Assembly: GCA_015068175.1 (NCBI GenBank)
Contig: SVLA01000015.1
Location: 1 to 22,154, forward strand
Direction: 5' to 3'
DNA length: 22,154 bases
DNA from: Oscillospiraceae bacterium
GTDB lineage: Bacteria; Bacillota_A; Clostridia; Oscillospirales; Oscillospiraceae
Shown here: positions 15,760-22,154 of the stretch, piece after piece
Position numbering within the stretch: position 1 is the stretch's first letter
Layout of the letters: the number at the start of each line of letters is the position of its first letter
Position numbers and translations under genes: made by a program
Notes under the pieces: model-generated
The model's input: only the letters and a program-made list of their open reading frames with translations
What the model was told of the DNA's origin: nothing
Databases searched by the model: none

Positions 15760-16563
15760 ATGAAAATGCTGAAGAAGATCTCTGTTTTGCTGCTGGCGGC
15801 GGCGCTGCTGTGCAGCTTCCTGGCGCTGCCCGGTGCTGCGGCCGCCACCAAAAATGCGGTCCTGACCATGGAACTGGAAGGCGAGCGCAATGTGGAAGGG
15901 GATCCCGCACCCAAGGAAGTCGGCTGGGCCGGTACGGCGGTCACCATTGGCGACAAGGACATCGTCATCACCGCTGTGGGCCGTATGTTTTTCACCGGCG
16001 CCAATATCACCCACTCTTTCCTGGTGGTCAATGCGGAAGATGGCAGCCTGGTGAACACCAATGCCATCGCTGTCCAGAATTACGACGATTCCGTGGACGG
16101 CACCTTCGAATACTATTACTTCGAGGAGTATGAGTATCTGACCCTGTACGCAGGCAAGACGTATTACTTCTGCTCCGACTTCTACGGCCCCCTGGACCGC
16201 CATTATGATTCCTGCAAGGTTACCTCTCCTGATGACATCAGCTTTGTGGGCACCGTGGACCTGAATCTGGCCGACGGGAGCTGGATCTATACCGACGCCC
16301 CCGGCATCAACAATCTGCCCATCGACTTCATGTACTATGTGGTCGGCGAGGAAGATACAGAGCCTGATCCCACCGCGGCCCCCACCGAGCCCAAGGAGGA
16401 TCCCAAGGACGATCCCGACGAGAAGCCTGCGGATCCCACCCAACCCACGCAGAATTCCGATGCGGCGCCGGCCAATATGGGCCTGTGGATCGGCATCGGC
16501 GTGGCTGCCGTGGTGGTCATTGCCGTGGTGATCGCAGTCGTTCTCAAGAAGAAAAAGCATTGA
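15760..16563 (+). CDS. Membrane-anchored surface protein with one related beta-sandwich domain
   Basis: A 267-residue paralogue of the preceding protein. It has a signal peptide (MKMLKKISVLLLAAALLCSF, likely cut after the Ala run), one divergent copy of the domain (about 30-195; EVGWAGTAVTIGDKDIVITA, THSFLVVNAEDGSL, GKTYYFCSDFYG), an acidic Pro-rich linker (about 198-235) and a C-terminal transmembrane helix followed by KKKKH. Unlike its neighbour it has no visible NPKTG-type signal, so it probably stays in the membrane instead of being transferred to the wall. AAGGAG lies seven bases before the ATG, and the gene follows its paralogue by 18 bases. A glycan-binding role is inferred from context only. 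Confidence 0.82.
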   Translation: MKMLKKISVLLLAAALLCSFLALPGAAAATKNAVLTMELEGERNVEGDPAPKEVGWAGTAVTIGDKDIVITAVGRMFFTGANITHSFLVVNAEDGSLVNTNAIAVQNYDDSVDGTFEYYYFEEYEYLTLYAGKTYYFCSDFYGPLDRHYDSCKVTSPDDISFVGTVDLNLADGSWIYTDAPGINNLPIDFMYYVVGEEDTEPDPTAAPTEPKEDPKDDPDEKPADPTQPTQNSDAAPANMGLWIGIGVAAVVVIAVVIAVVLKKKKH

Positions 16564-16577
16564 TCCGTTTTTGATGA

Positions 16578-16599
16578 GGGACGCGGTTATCCGCGTCCC
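16578..16599 (+). terminator. Hairpin in the operon, possible partial terminator or processing site
   Basis: A perfect 9-bp GC-rich stem (16578-16586 with 16591-16599) with a TTAT loop, 15 bases after the stop of the second surface protein. It is followed by TTCCTGG rather than a T-tract, so it may only attenuate transcription or protect the upstream mRNA, not end it. No new promoter is obvious before the next gene. Confidence 0.4.
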
Positions 16600-16642
16600 T
16601 TCCTGGTTCGAAGACCGTACAAAGCAAAGGAGAAGTGTTTTT

Positions 16643-17683
16643 ATGCATATGCGAATGGCGTTGATACCCCTGCTGATCTGCGCGCTGATGTGCGCTGCTT
16701 TATCGGGCTGCAGTCAGCAGCCTCCGGCAGAAACGACCTGCGCTCATCAGTATGACCGCGCCGAAAGCGCCGGCGTTTTTCAGGATAAAGTGGCTGTCTG
16801 CACCTGCAGACTGTGCGGGGATGCCTATAGCGAAACTGTGGCGCCGGCCACCAAGTCCATCAAGATTCTGGCCATCGGCAACAGTTTTAACAACAATTCC
16901 AGCAGCCTTCTGTATGAGCTGGCGCAAGCGGCCGGCGCAGAGGAGATCGTGATTGGCTGTCTGTGGATCGGCGGTTCCGCTCTGGAACAGCATGCAGCCA
17001 ACATCCAATCCGGGGCGAAAGCCTATGAGTACCGCAAAAATACTACGGGCAAGTGGGTGGTCAGGCAAAACTACAACTTCCTCCAGGGCCTGAAGGATGA
17101 GGAATGGGACTATATTTGCATCAACCAGCAATCCATTTCCGCGGGTCTGCCGGAAGAATACGACAAGGGCCTGGACGTGGTAGGGCGATATATCCGGGAG
17201 AATATGCCCGCCGATTGCCAGCTTTGGTTCAATATGACCTGGGGCTATGATGCGGACTACACGGCAAATCCCAATTTTATGAAATATTATGACGGTGATC
17301 CCCGGAAGCATTATGAGGCGATCAGTGACACCTGCCGTACCACTGTGATGGATAGCGGCTGGTTTGACGGCCTGGTGCCCTGCGGCACCACCATACAAAA
17401 TATGCGCTCCAGTTGGGCTGCGGACTTGATCACCCAGGACGGTTACCATGCCTCGTCCCATCTGGGCTGCTATGCCCTGGGTCTGACCTGGCTGGCCACC
17501 TGGACGGATATCGACGTGGCAGCTATGACCTATTTCCCCCGGATGGGCACCAAATGGGGGTTACCTTATGAGGAAGCCCTTCGGGAGATCGCCAAAGAGG
17601 CTGTTTTGAATGCAATGGCAGAGCCTTTTGAGCCTGCTGCTTCCAAATATACGGAAAAACCGGCATTCCAGGAAAAACACTGA
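16643..17683 (+). CDS. DUF4886 / SGNH-hydrolase-like lipoprotein
   Basis: A 346-residue lipoprotein with lipobox LSGC (Cys23). I recognise the DUF4886 pattern of the SGNH/GDSL superfamily: ILAIGNSFNNN with the likely nucleophile Ser81, IGGSALEQH, EEWDYICINQQS as the Gln-Gln-Ser block, LVPCGTTIQNMRSS, and the block-V Asp266-x-x-His269 in DGYH. Related SGNH enzymes remove acyl groups from glycans, so a carbohydrate-esterase role is plausible but unproven. Residues 33-58 hold a small Cys/His motif (Cys33, His35, Cys53, Cys55, Cys58) like a zinc ribbon. The start is ATG 16643, ten bases after AAAGGAG; the frame is open upstream to 16571 but that part covers the hairpin. It is the last gene of the enzyme operon. 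Confidence 0.85.
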   Translation: MHMRMALIPLLICALMCAALSGCSQQPPAETTCAHQYDRAESAGVFQDKVAVCTCRLCGDAYSETVAPATKSIKILAIGNSFNNNSSSLLYELAQAAGAEEIVIGCLWIGGSALEQHAANIQSGAKAYEYRKNTTGKWVVRQNYNFLQGLKDEEWDYICINQQSISAGLPEEYDKGLDVVGRYIRENMPADCQLWFNMTWGYDADYTANPNFMKYYDGDPRKHYEAISDTCRTTVMDSGWFDGLVPCGTTIQNMRSSWAADLITQDGYHASSHLGCYALGLTWLATWTDIDVAAMTYFPRMGTKWGLPYEEALREIAKEAVLNAMAEPFEPAASKYTEKPAFQEKH

Positions 17684-17778
17684 TCTGCTGTATTCTGTGA
17701 GCGGCGGACAACGCATTATGTTTTTACAGATTTTCCAGAGAAGTGTAGCAATTTGTTATGGAATATCCGGTAAAAATT

Positions 17779-17787
17779 TGCTATACT
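17779..17787 (+). promoter_or_regulatory. Candidate extended -10 promoter for the GH43-kinase unit
   Basis: TGCTATACT gives TG-N-TATACT, an extended -10 element, about 33 bases before the GTG start. There is no good -35 at 16-18 bases; a TTGTTA at 17753-17758 is 23 bases away. The region 17684-17819 is 136 bases without a gene. It lacks the TTTTGTTGTTATTT box of the other two operons, so this unit may be controlled separately or read through from upstream. Confidence 0.55.
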
Positions 17788-17819
17788 ATCCCCGGATCCT
17801 ACCGACGGAGGTGCGTGCG

Positions 17820-19208
17820 GTGAAAAAGAAATTCATAATTCTGGTCGTGGTGCTGCTGATGATTCTTTCGCTTGTGGGCCCATCCGGGTGCAAACAAGAA
17901 GTCCACGATCGGATTCAAACCGGCGGCAATGCGATCACGGTCACGGCTGTGACAGGATCCGGCCTTGCCCAGCCGGCGATTTATGTGGGCGAAGAAAGGC
18001 CGGGGACCGTTCTGGGGTACCAGGGCTATTGCTTTGCAGTAGAGAAGGGACGGGCGGTACTCTACAAAGCCGGCACCGAAATGAACGAATTGGCCAGCAA
18101 AGCGCTGTCCGGCGTCAGCGAAAACGGCAGTCTGGATCTGCGCCTGGAGATCGAAGACCAGGTGATCCGGTGCTTCGTGCTGGATGACGCGGCCGGAGTG
18201 GAACCCTGGCCGGAGATCGAACTGAATATTTCATCCTGCGAAGGATTCCGGGTCGGCTGCGTGGACCTGGCGGAGAAGGACACGGTATTTCAGGACCTGC
18301 AGATCCGTTATTACACCCCGAAGGTTTATGAAAAGACCTATACAAATCCGGTCTACGATCATCTGGCAGACCCGGAAGTAATATACGAAGACGGCACTTT
18401 CTATCTGTACGGTACCGGCGGCATGGGCTACGGCGTACATACCTCCGATGACCTGGTCAATTGGGGCCGCCGCGGCACCGCTGTGTATGGGACCCTTTGG
18501 GGGATCACCAGAAATTACTGGGCGCCGGACATTGACTATGTGGACGGGAAATACTACATGGCGGTCACCTGCGATGAAAAACTGGGTTTTGCCGTCAGCG
18601 ATTCCCTGATGGGCCCCTTCCAGGCGGTGGGCGATGCGCCGCTGTATGAAAAAACCATCGATGGACATATTTTTGTGGACGACGACGGCCGGCGCTACCT
18701 CTACTATGTGAGCTGGGACGGCCCCTACGGGATCTATGGCGTGGAACTGGATGAACAGATGCAGCCGATCCAGGAAACTGCGACGCTGCTGATCCGGGCC
18801 ACGGATCCTTGGGAACAGACGGAAGGCAGCGTGGCGGAGGGACCGTATATGCTCAAGCATAACGGCCTTTACTATCTGACCTACTCCGGCAGCGGCTATA
18901 CCGGCATCTATTATGCCGTGGGCTACGCCGTGGCGGAAAGCCCCTTGGGCACCTATGAAAAGTATGCCCATAATCCCATTTTGGTGGGTCATACCCAGAT
19001 CCACGGCGTGGGACACCACAGCATCGTTACCATTCCCCAGACGGGAGAAATGTGGATGGTGTACCATTGCCACAACAGCTTGTTTGCGGTGCAGGAACGG
19101 AAGATCTGCATCGACCGGATGCGGTTCTCTGCCGTGGAAGGGCAGCCGGACCGCCTGGAAGTCTACGGCCCGACGGTCACACCTCAGCCATACCCCGAAC
19201 TGGAATGA
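17820..19208 (+). CDS. Exported glycoside hydrolase family 43 enzyme with N-terminal beta domain
   Basis: A 462-residue protein. The start is GTG 17820, seven bases after GGAGGT; the open frame upstream contains the promoter. The N-terminus (KKKFIILVVVLLMILSLVGP) ends in PSGC, a weak lipobox, so lipidation at Cys24 is likely but not certain. Residues about 40-165 form a beta-rich region like those appended to some GH43 enzymes. The five-bladed propeller follows with the three inverting catalytic positions: Asp184 (base, LADPEVIYEDG), Asp281 (pKa modulator, TIDGHIFVDDDG) and Glu340 (acid, VAEGPYML). WAPDIDYVDGKYYM and GHHSIV are also conserved. Known GH43 activities include arabinofuranosidase, xylosidase and galactosidase; the substrate here is unknown. 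The sugar kinase follows after 58 bases. Confidence 0.92.
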   Translation: MKKKFIILVVVLLMILSLVGPSGCKQEVHDRIQTGGNAITVTAVTGSGLAQPAIYVGEERPGTVLGYQGYCFAVEKGRAVLYKAGTEMNELASKALSGVSENGSLDLRLEIEDQVIRCFVLDDAAGVEPWPEIELNISSCEGFRVGCVDLAEKDTVFQDLQIRYYTPKVYEKTYTNPVYDHLADPEVIYEDGTFYLYGTGGMGYGVHTSDDLVNWGRRGTAVYGTLWGITRNYWAPDIDYVDGKYYMAVTCDEKLGFAVSDSLMGPFQAVGDAPLYEKTIDGHIFVDDDGRRYLYYVSWDGPYGIYGVELDEQMQPIQETATLLIRATDPWEQTEGSVAEGPYMLKHNGLYYLTYSGSGYTGIYYAVGYAVAESPLGTYEKYAHNPILVGHTQIHGVGHHSIVTIPQTGEMWMVYHCHNSLFAVQERKICIDRMRFSAVEGQPDRLEVYGPTVTPQPYPELE

Positions 19209-19266
19209 CGAAACAGCATAAAAAATGCGCCGCAGTTTTGCGGCTGTGCGCTATGGAGGCAATCAT

Positions 19267-20274
19267 ATGAAAAACGGTATTTGCTGCGCCGGCAATATGA
19301 TCGTGGATACCACCTATCCCATCGAGACCTGGCCGAACCAGAACGAACTGACCCATATCACCGAAGGCATCCGCAATACCAGCGGCGGCGCGGTTTGTAA
19401 CACCATTATGGATCTGGCCCGCCTGGATCCCGGCATGAAACTGGTGGCCTCCGGCATTGCAGGCCATGATCCGGAGGGCGATCTGTTGCTGGAGGAAATG
19501 TCCCGGTTCCCCAATATCGACCTGAGCATGGTCAAGCGGGAGGGGAGAACCTCTTTTACGTTGGTGATGAGCAACAACCAAACCAAGGAGCGGACCTTCT
19601 TCCAGCATGCCGGCGCCAGCGCGCTGTACGGCGAGGATCATATCGATTGGGACCGTCTGGATGTGAAGATCTTCCATATTGGCTACATTCTTCTGCTGCC
19701 CTACCTGGATCTGCCGGATGCGGAGTACGGCACCAAGATGGCCAGATTGCTGCACCGCGCGCAGAAGAACGGATTGAAGACCTCCATCGACATCGTTTCC
19801 GAGACCGGTGACCGATTCCCCCGGGTGGTGCGGCCGGCCCTGAAGTACAGCGACTACTGCATCATCAATGAACTGGAGACCCAGCAGACCACCGGCATCT
19901 GCCTGCGCGGCGAAGACGGCGTACTGAAGAAGGAGAATTTCCTGGCGGCATTGCAGGAACTGAAGCGCTTGGGTGTATCCACCTGGGCGGTGATCCATTG
20001 CCCCGAAATGGGCTGCGGCCTGGATGAAAACGGCCAATATTGGGAAATGCCCAGCCTGAAACTACCCGAAGGCTATATCCAGGGCACCACCGGCGCCGGT
20101 GACGCCTTCTGCGCCGGTGTACTGTATGCGGCAGAGAAGGGACTGCCCATGGCCGAAGCTCTGAAAATGGGCGCCTGCACCGCGGCCGCTTCACTGGGAC
20201 ACAGCAGCGCCTCCGAAGGTGTCGGCACCGTTGCGGAAGTTCTGGCCCTCTACGACCGCTTCGGCACCAGATGA
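19267..20274 (+). CDS. PfkB-family carbohydrate kinase
   Basis: A 335-residue cytoplasmic ribokinase-fold enzyme that transfers phosphate from ATP to a sugar hydroxyl. Visible are the N-terminal CAGNMIVD, the sugar-binding NTSGGAVCNT motif, and the second PfkB signature GTTGAGDAFCAGVLYA with catalytic Asp279 in the anion-hole GAGD. The start is ATG 19267, seven bases after GGAGG; an upstream in-frame ATG at 19225 has no ribosome site. The phosphate acceptor could be a ketose produced by the isomerase at 10814, fructose, ribose or a 2-keto-3-deoxy acid; the sequence does not decide. No aldolase is present in the window to complete such a route. Confidence 0.93.
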   Translation: MKNGICCAGNMIVDTTYPIETWPNQNELTHITEGIRNTSGGAVCNTIMDLARLDPGMKLVASGIAGHDPEGDLLLEEMSRFPNIDLSMVKREGRTSFTLVMSNNQTKERTFFQHAGASALYGEDHIDWDRLDVKIFHIGYILLLPYLDLPDAEYGTKMARLLHRAQKNGLKTSIDIVSETGDRFPRVVRPALKYSDYCIINELETQQTTGICLRGEDGVLKKENFLAALQELKRLGVSTWAVIHCPEMGCGLDENGQYWEMPSLKLPEGYIQGTTGAGDAFCAGVLYAAEKGLPMAEALKMGACTAAASLGHSSASEGVGTVAEVLALYDRFGTR

Positions 20275-20295
20275 GTATACAAGGATCATATTATA

Positions 20296-20327
20296 CGCCC
20301 GTGTTTCCATACGAAACACGGGCGTTT
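20296..20327 (+). terminator. Terminator after the kinase gene
   Basis: A perfect 12-bp stem (20296-20307 with 20313-20324), a 5-base loop and a following TTT then an AT-rich stretch, 21 bases after the kinase stop. It lies between convergent genes and may also stop the esterase transcript from the right, although the T-run on that side is poor. Confidence 0.82.
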
Positions 20328-20347
20328 GCTATATATTTGGGCGCCGG

Positions 20348-21346
20348 TTAGCCGGCATTTTGGACGCATTCGGTGGCAAAAGAGGTAATGGTGGCCCGGG
20401 TGGCATTGTAGTCCGGCGTCACCGGCTGGCCGTTGGCGCTGGCAAAGCCGTGGTCCGCATTCTGGAACCAGACCACCCGGCACTCTACGCCGCCTTCTTC
20501 GCAGGCCGCTTCAAAGAGGGCGATCCCCTCCGGCGCCACCCATTCATCGTGGGTGCCGATCAAAATGGTGCAGGGCACACCGCCGTTTTTGACATAATTG
20601 GTGGTGGTGCAGAGTTGGCGCAATTCCTCCGTGGACCATAGTGAGGTATCGGGGGAGGTGCGGGAATAGTAACCGTCGTAAGGACCGTCGCCTTTGTAAT
20701 AGATGCCGTGGGCGGAGAGGGCAAAGGCACCGACCACGCCAAAGTCCGCCTCCGGCCAATAGCCGTCGGCATCAAAAAAATCGTGAGGGGCGTAAGCGGT
20801 CAGCAGGCTCAGCATACCGCCGGCAGAGTGGCCGGTGGTGACGATTTTCTGGGGATCGACGCCCAGAATTTCGCTGTAATAACTGATATAGCGCATGGCA
20901 TCCATGCAATCGGAAACGATCTCGTGAGGCGTGACGCCCTCGCCGTTGGCACCGCCGATGCGGTAGTCGATGGTCACCGTGGCAAAACCGGCGTTGCGGA
21001 TGGCGTCCAATTCTGTCGCGTATATGGCATAGGGGGACATCATATCACAAGCCATCAGACCGCCGCCGGGAAACATGAAGATGATGGGCGCTTTTTCGTA
21101 GACCTGCTGCAGCGGCGGCAGGAAATACAGCCGCAGTTTTCGGTTTCCGATAACCTTATAGGTCAGCAGGCACTCTTTGCTGGCGGTGGGAACGGAACAA
21201 TTTTCTCTGTCGGGATGAATGGTCAATTGAGGATCGGTCATAACGTTCGCCTCCGGTTGCGTTGAAGGTTCGGTCGGTGCGATGCTTGTATTGCAGGCAG
21301 TCATCAGTAAAGATATGGTCACGACCAGCAGAATCAAGTGTTTCAT
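20348..21346 (-). CDS. Alpha/beta-hydrolase esterase lipoprotein, downstream tandem copy
   Basis: A 332-residue lipoprotein with lipobox MTAC (Cys18) and a Thr/Pro linker. The alpha/beta-hydrolase core shows an oxyanion-hole motif FPGGGLM, the nucleophile elbow TTGHSAGG (Ser174), Asp267 in GTHDEWV and His299 in NADHGF, a complete triad. The pattern is that of BD-FAE/acetyl-esterase-like enzymes that remove acetyl or feruloyl groups from plant polysaccharides; exact specificity is inferred. I chose ATG 21346 because it begins the lipoprotein signal and has GAGG nine bases upstream; ATG 21376 would overlap the upstream gene. It is a clear paralogue of the next entry, 17 bases away, and probably co-transcribed with it. 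Confidence 0.9.
   Translation of the reverse strand: MKHLILLVVTISLLMTACNTSIAPTEPSTQPEANVMTDPQLTIHPDRENCSVPTASKECLLTYKVIGNRKLRLYFLPPLQQVYEKAPIIFMFPGGGLMACDMMSPYAIYATELDAIRNAGFATVTIDYRIGGANGEGVTPHEIVSDCMDAMRYISYYSEILGVDPQKIVTTGHSAGGMLSLLTAYAPHDFFDADGYWPEADFGVVGAFALSAHGIYYKGDGPYDGYYSRTSPDTSLWSTEELRQLCTTTNYVKNGGVPCTILIGTHDEWVAPEGIALFEAACEEGGVECRVVWFQNADHGFASANGQPVTPDYNATRATITSFATECVQNAG
21052..21150 (-). repeat. 99-bp perfect repeat, copy 1 (inside the downstream esterase)
   Basis: Identical base for base to 22056-22154. It encodes the strand leading to the oxyanion motif (from GNRKLRLYF to FPGGGLM). Identity ends abruptly on the left, where two bases differ at 21050-21051 against 22054-22055. 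The copies lie 1004 bp apart in direct orientation. Confidence 0.95.
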
Positions 21347-21363
21347 GGAGGAATACCTCAGGA

Positions 21364-22154
21364 TCACTGAATGCATGCCTGGGCAAATTCCAGGATCTTT
21401 GCCCGTTCGGTGTTGTAATTCGGTGTTACCGGCTGGCCGTTGCGGCTTTCAAAACCGTGGCCCGCGTTCTTGAACCAAACAACCTCACAGGCAACGCCGG
21501 CGGCATCACAAGCGTCTTTGAACATTGCTACGCTGGCGGCGGCCACCAGCTCATCTTCCTCGCCCATCAGGATCTTACAGGGGACGCCGCCGTTGCCCAC
21601 ATGGGTGATGGGGCTGATCAGGTGGCGCATCTCCTCTGTGGGATAAAGAGAAGCGTTCTTGGAAGCGCCGTTGGAATAATAACCGTTGTGGGGACCGTCG
21701 CCGGCATAGAAAACGGTGCCCGGTGAAAGGGCATAGGAGCCGACCACATGAAAATCTTCCGCATCGGACCAATATTGATCCAGGTCAAAGGTTTCGTGGG
21801 GGCCGTATGCCAGCAGCAGGGAAATGTGACCGCCGGAGGAATGGCCGGTGGTGACGATCTTTTGGGTGTCCACATTCAGCACATCGCTGTAATAGCTTAC
21901 ATAACGGACGGCATCCATACAGTCGGTGAGGACCTGCTGTGCATGCACACCCTCTCCGCCCACGCGATACTCAATGGTAGCCACAGCAAAACCGGCATTG
22001 CGGATGGCGGCCAGCTCGCTCTGGTAAATGGAATACGGCTGCATGATATCACATTCCATCAGACCGCCGCCGGGAAACATGAAGATGATGGGCGCTTTTT
22101 CGTAGACCTGCTGCAGCGGCGGCAGGAAATACAGCCGCAGTTTTCGGTTTCCGA
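21364..22154 (-). CDS. Alpha/beta-hydrolase esterase, upstream tandem copy, 5' end outside the window
   Basis: The frame stays open to the right edge of the window, so the N-terminus is missing; the visible part starts GNRKLRLYFLPPLQQ, well before the ATG at 22080. It is closely related to the downstream esterase over its whole visible length and keeps the triad motifs: FPGGGLM, TTGHSSGG, GEEDELV and NAGHGF. The last 99 bases of the window are identical to the corresponding part of the downstream copy, whereas the rest of the gene has diverged. Probably also an exported acyl-esterase, but no signal peptide can be seen here. Confidence 0.88.
   Translation of the reverse strand, partial: GNRKLRLYFLPPLQQVYEKAPIIFMFPGGGLMECDIMQPYSIYQSELAAIRNAGFAVATIEYRVGGEGVHAQQVLTDCMDAVRYVSYYSDVLNVDTQKIVTTGHSSGGHISLLLAYGPHETFDLDQYWSDAEDFHVVGSYALSPGTVFYAGDGPHNGYYSNGASKNASLYPTEEMRHLISPITHVGNGGVPCKILMGEEDELVAAASVAMFKDACDAAGVACEVVWFKNAGHGFESRNGQPVTPNYNTERAKILEFAQACIQ
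22056..22154 (-). repeat. 99-bp perfect repeat, copy 2 (at the window end)
   Basis: The second copy of the 99-bp repeat; it runs exactly to the last base of the window, so the true repeat may be longer. Its ending here is compatible with an assembly break at a repeat or simply with the window cut. Confidence 0.95.

Noticed and set aside
12895..16560. A 1221-codon open frame on the minus strand
   Set aside because: It runs antisense across GH2 and both surface-protein genes, which have clear motifs and ribosome sites. The translation is Gly/His/Ile-rich with no recognisable domain, as expected from the complement of GC-rich biased codons.
19229..19244. A 6-bp hairpin between the GH43 and kinase genes
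   Set aside because: The stem is short and has no T-tract; the gap is only 58 bases and the kinase has its own ribosome site, so co-transcription is more likely than termination.

Overview
The window looks like a carbohydrate-utilisation locus from a Gram-positive, anaerobe-like member of the Bacillota, most plausibly a gut clostridium of the Oscillospiraceae type. The evidence is GC-rich coding sequence with AT-rich promoters, strong AGGAGG-type ribosome sites, lipoprotein signal peptides, NPKTGD-type sortase signals, a YesN/AraC-style regulator, and an LplA/LplB/LplC-type importer. No outer-membrane (SusC/SusD) proteins are present. The organism assignment is an inference from these features.

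Layout. (1) 1-4075 holds the 3' part of a very large cell-wall-anchored protein. Its visible half matches the region downstream of the protease domain in subtilase cell-envelope proteases. (2) 4097-4129 is a terminator. (3) 4211-7793 is a promoter and an ABC importer operon of one solute-binding lipoprotein and two permeases, without an ATPase gene. It ends at a bidirectional terminator (7798-7832). (4) 7847-9421 on the minus strand is a response-regulator-like AraC protein with its own near-perfect sigma-A promoter. (5) 9528-17683 is a divergent enzyme operon: a clan GH-A-like hydrolase lipoprotein, a fucose-isomerase-superfamily sugar isomerase, a cytoplasmic GH2 enzyme, two related surface beta-sandwich proteins, and a DUF4886/SGNH lipoprotein. 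(6) 17779-20274 is a second short unit of a GH43 lipoprotein and a PfkB-family sugar kinase. (7) 20348-22154 on the minus strand holds two tandem paralogous alpha/beta-hydrolase esterases; the upstream one runs off the window.

How the parts may work together (inference). Exported lipoproteins (GH-A-like, GH43, SGNH, esterase) and the two anchored surface proteins would bind, de-acylate and trim a decorated polysaccharide outside the membrane. The Lpl-type importer takes up oligosaccharides, GH2 cleaves them inside the cell, and the isomerase and PfkB kinase channel the released sugar into a phosphorylated ketose. The sugar itself cannot be named from sequence. The importer promoter and the enzyme-operon promoter are 38/48 identical over an ungapped stretch that includes a shared 14-bp upstream box. 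This links the two operons to one regulator, most likely the AraC protein encoded between them.

No stretch longer than about 240 bases lacks a gene. I saw no tRNA, rRNA, CRISPR array, insertion sequence or prophage gene.
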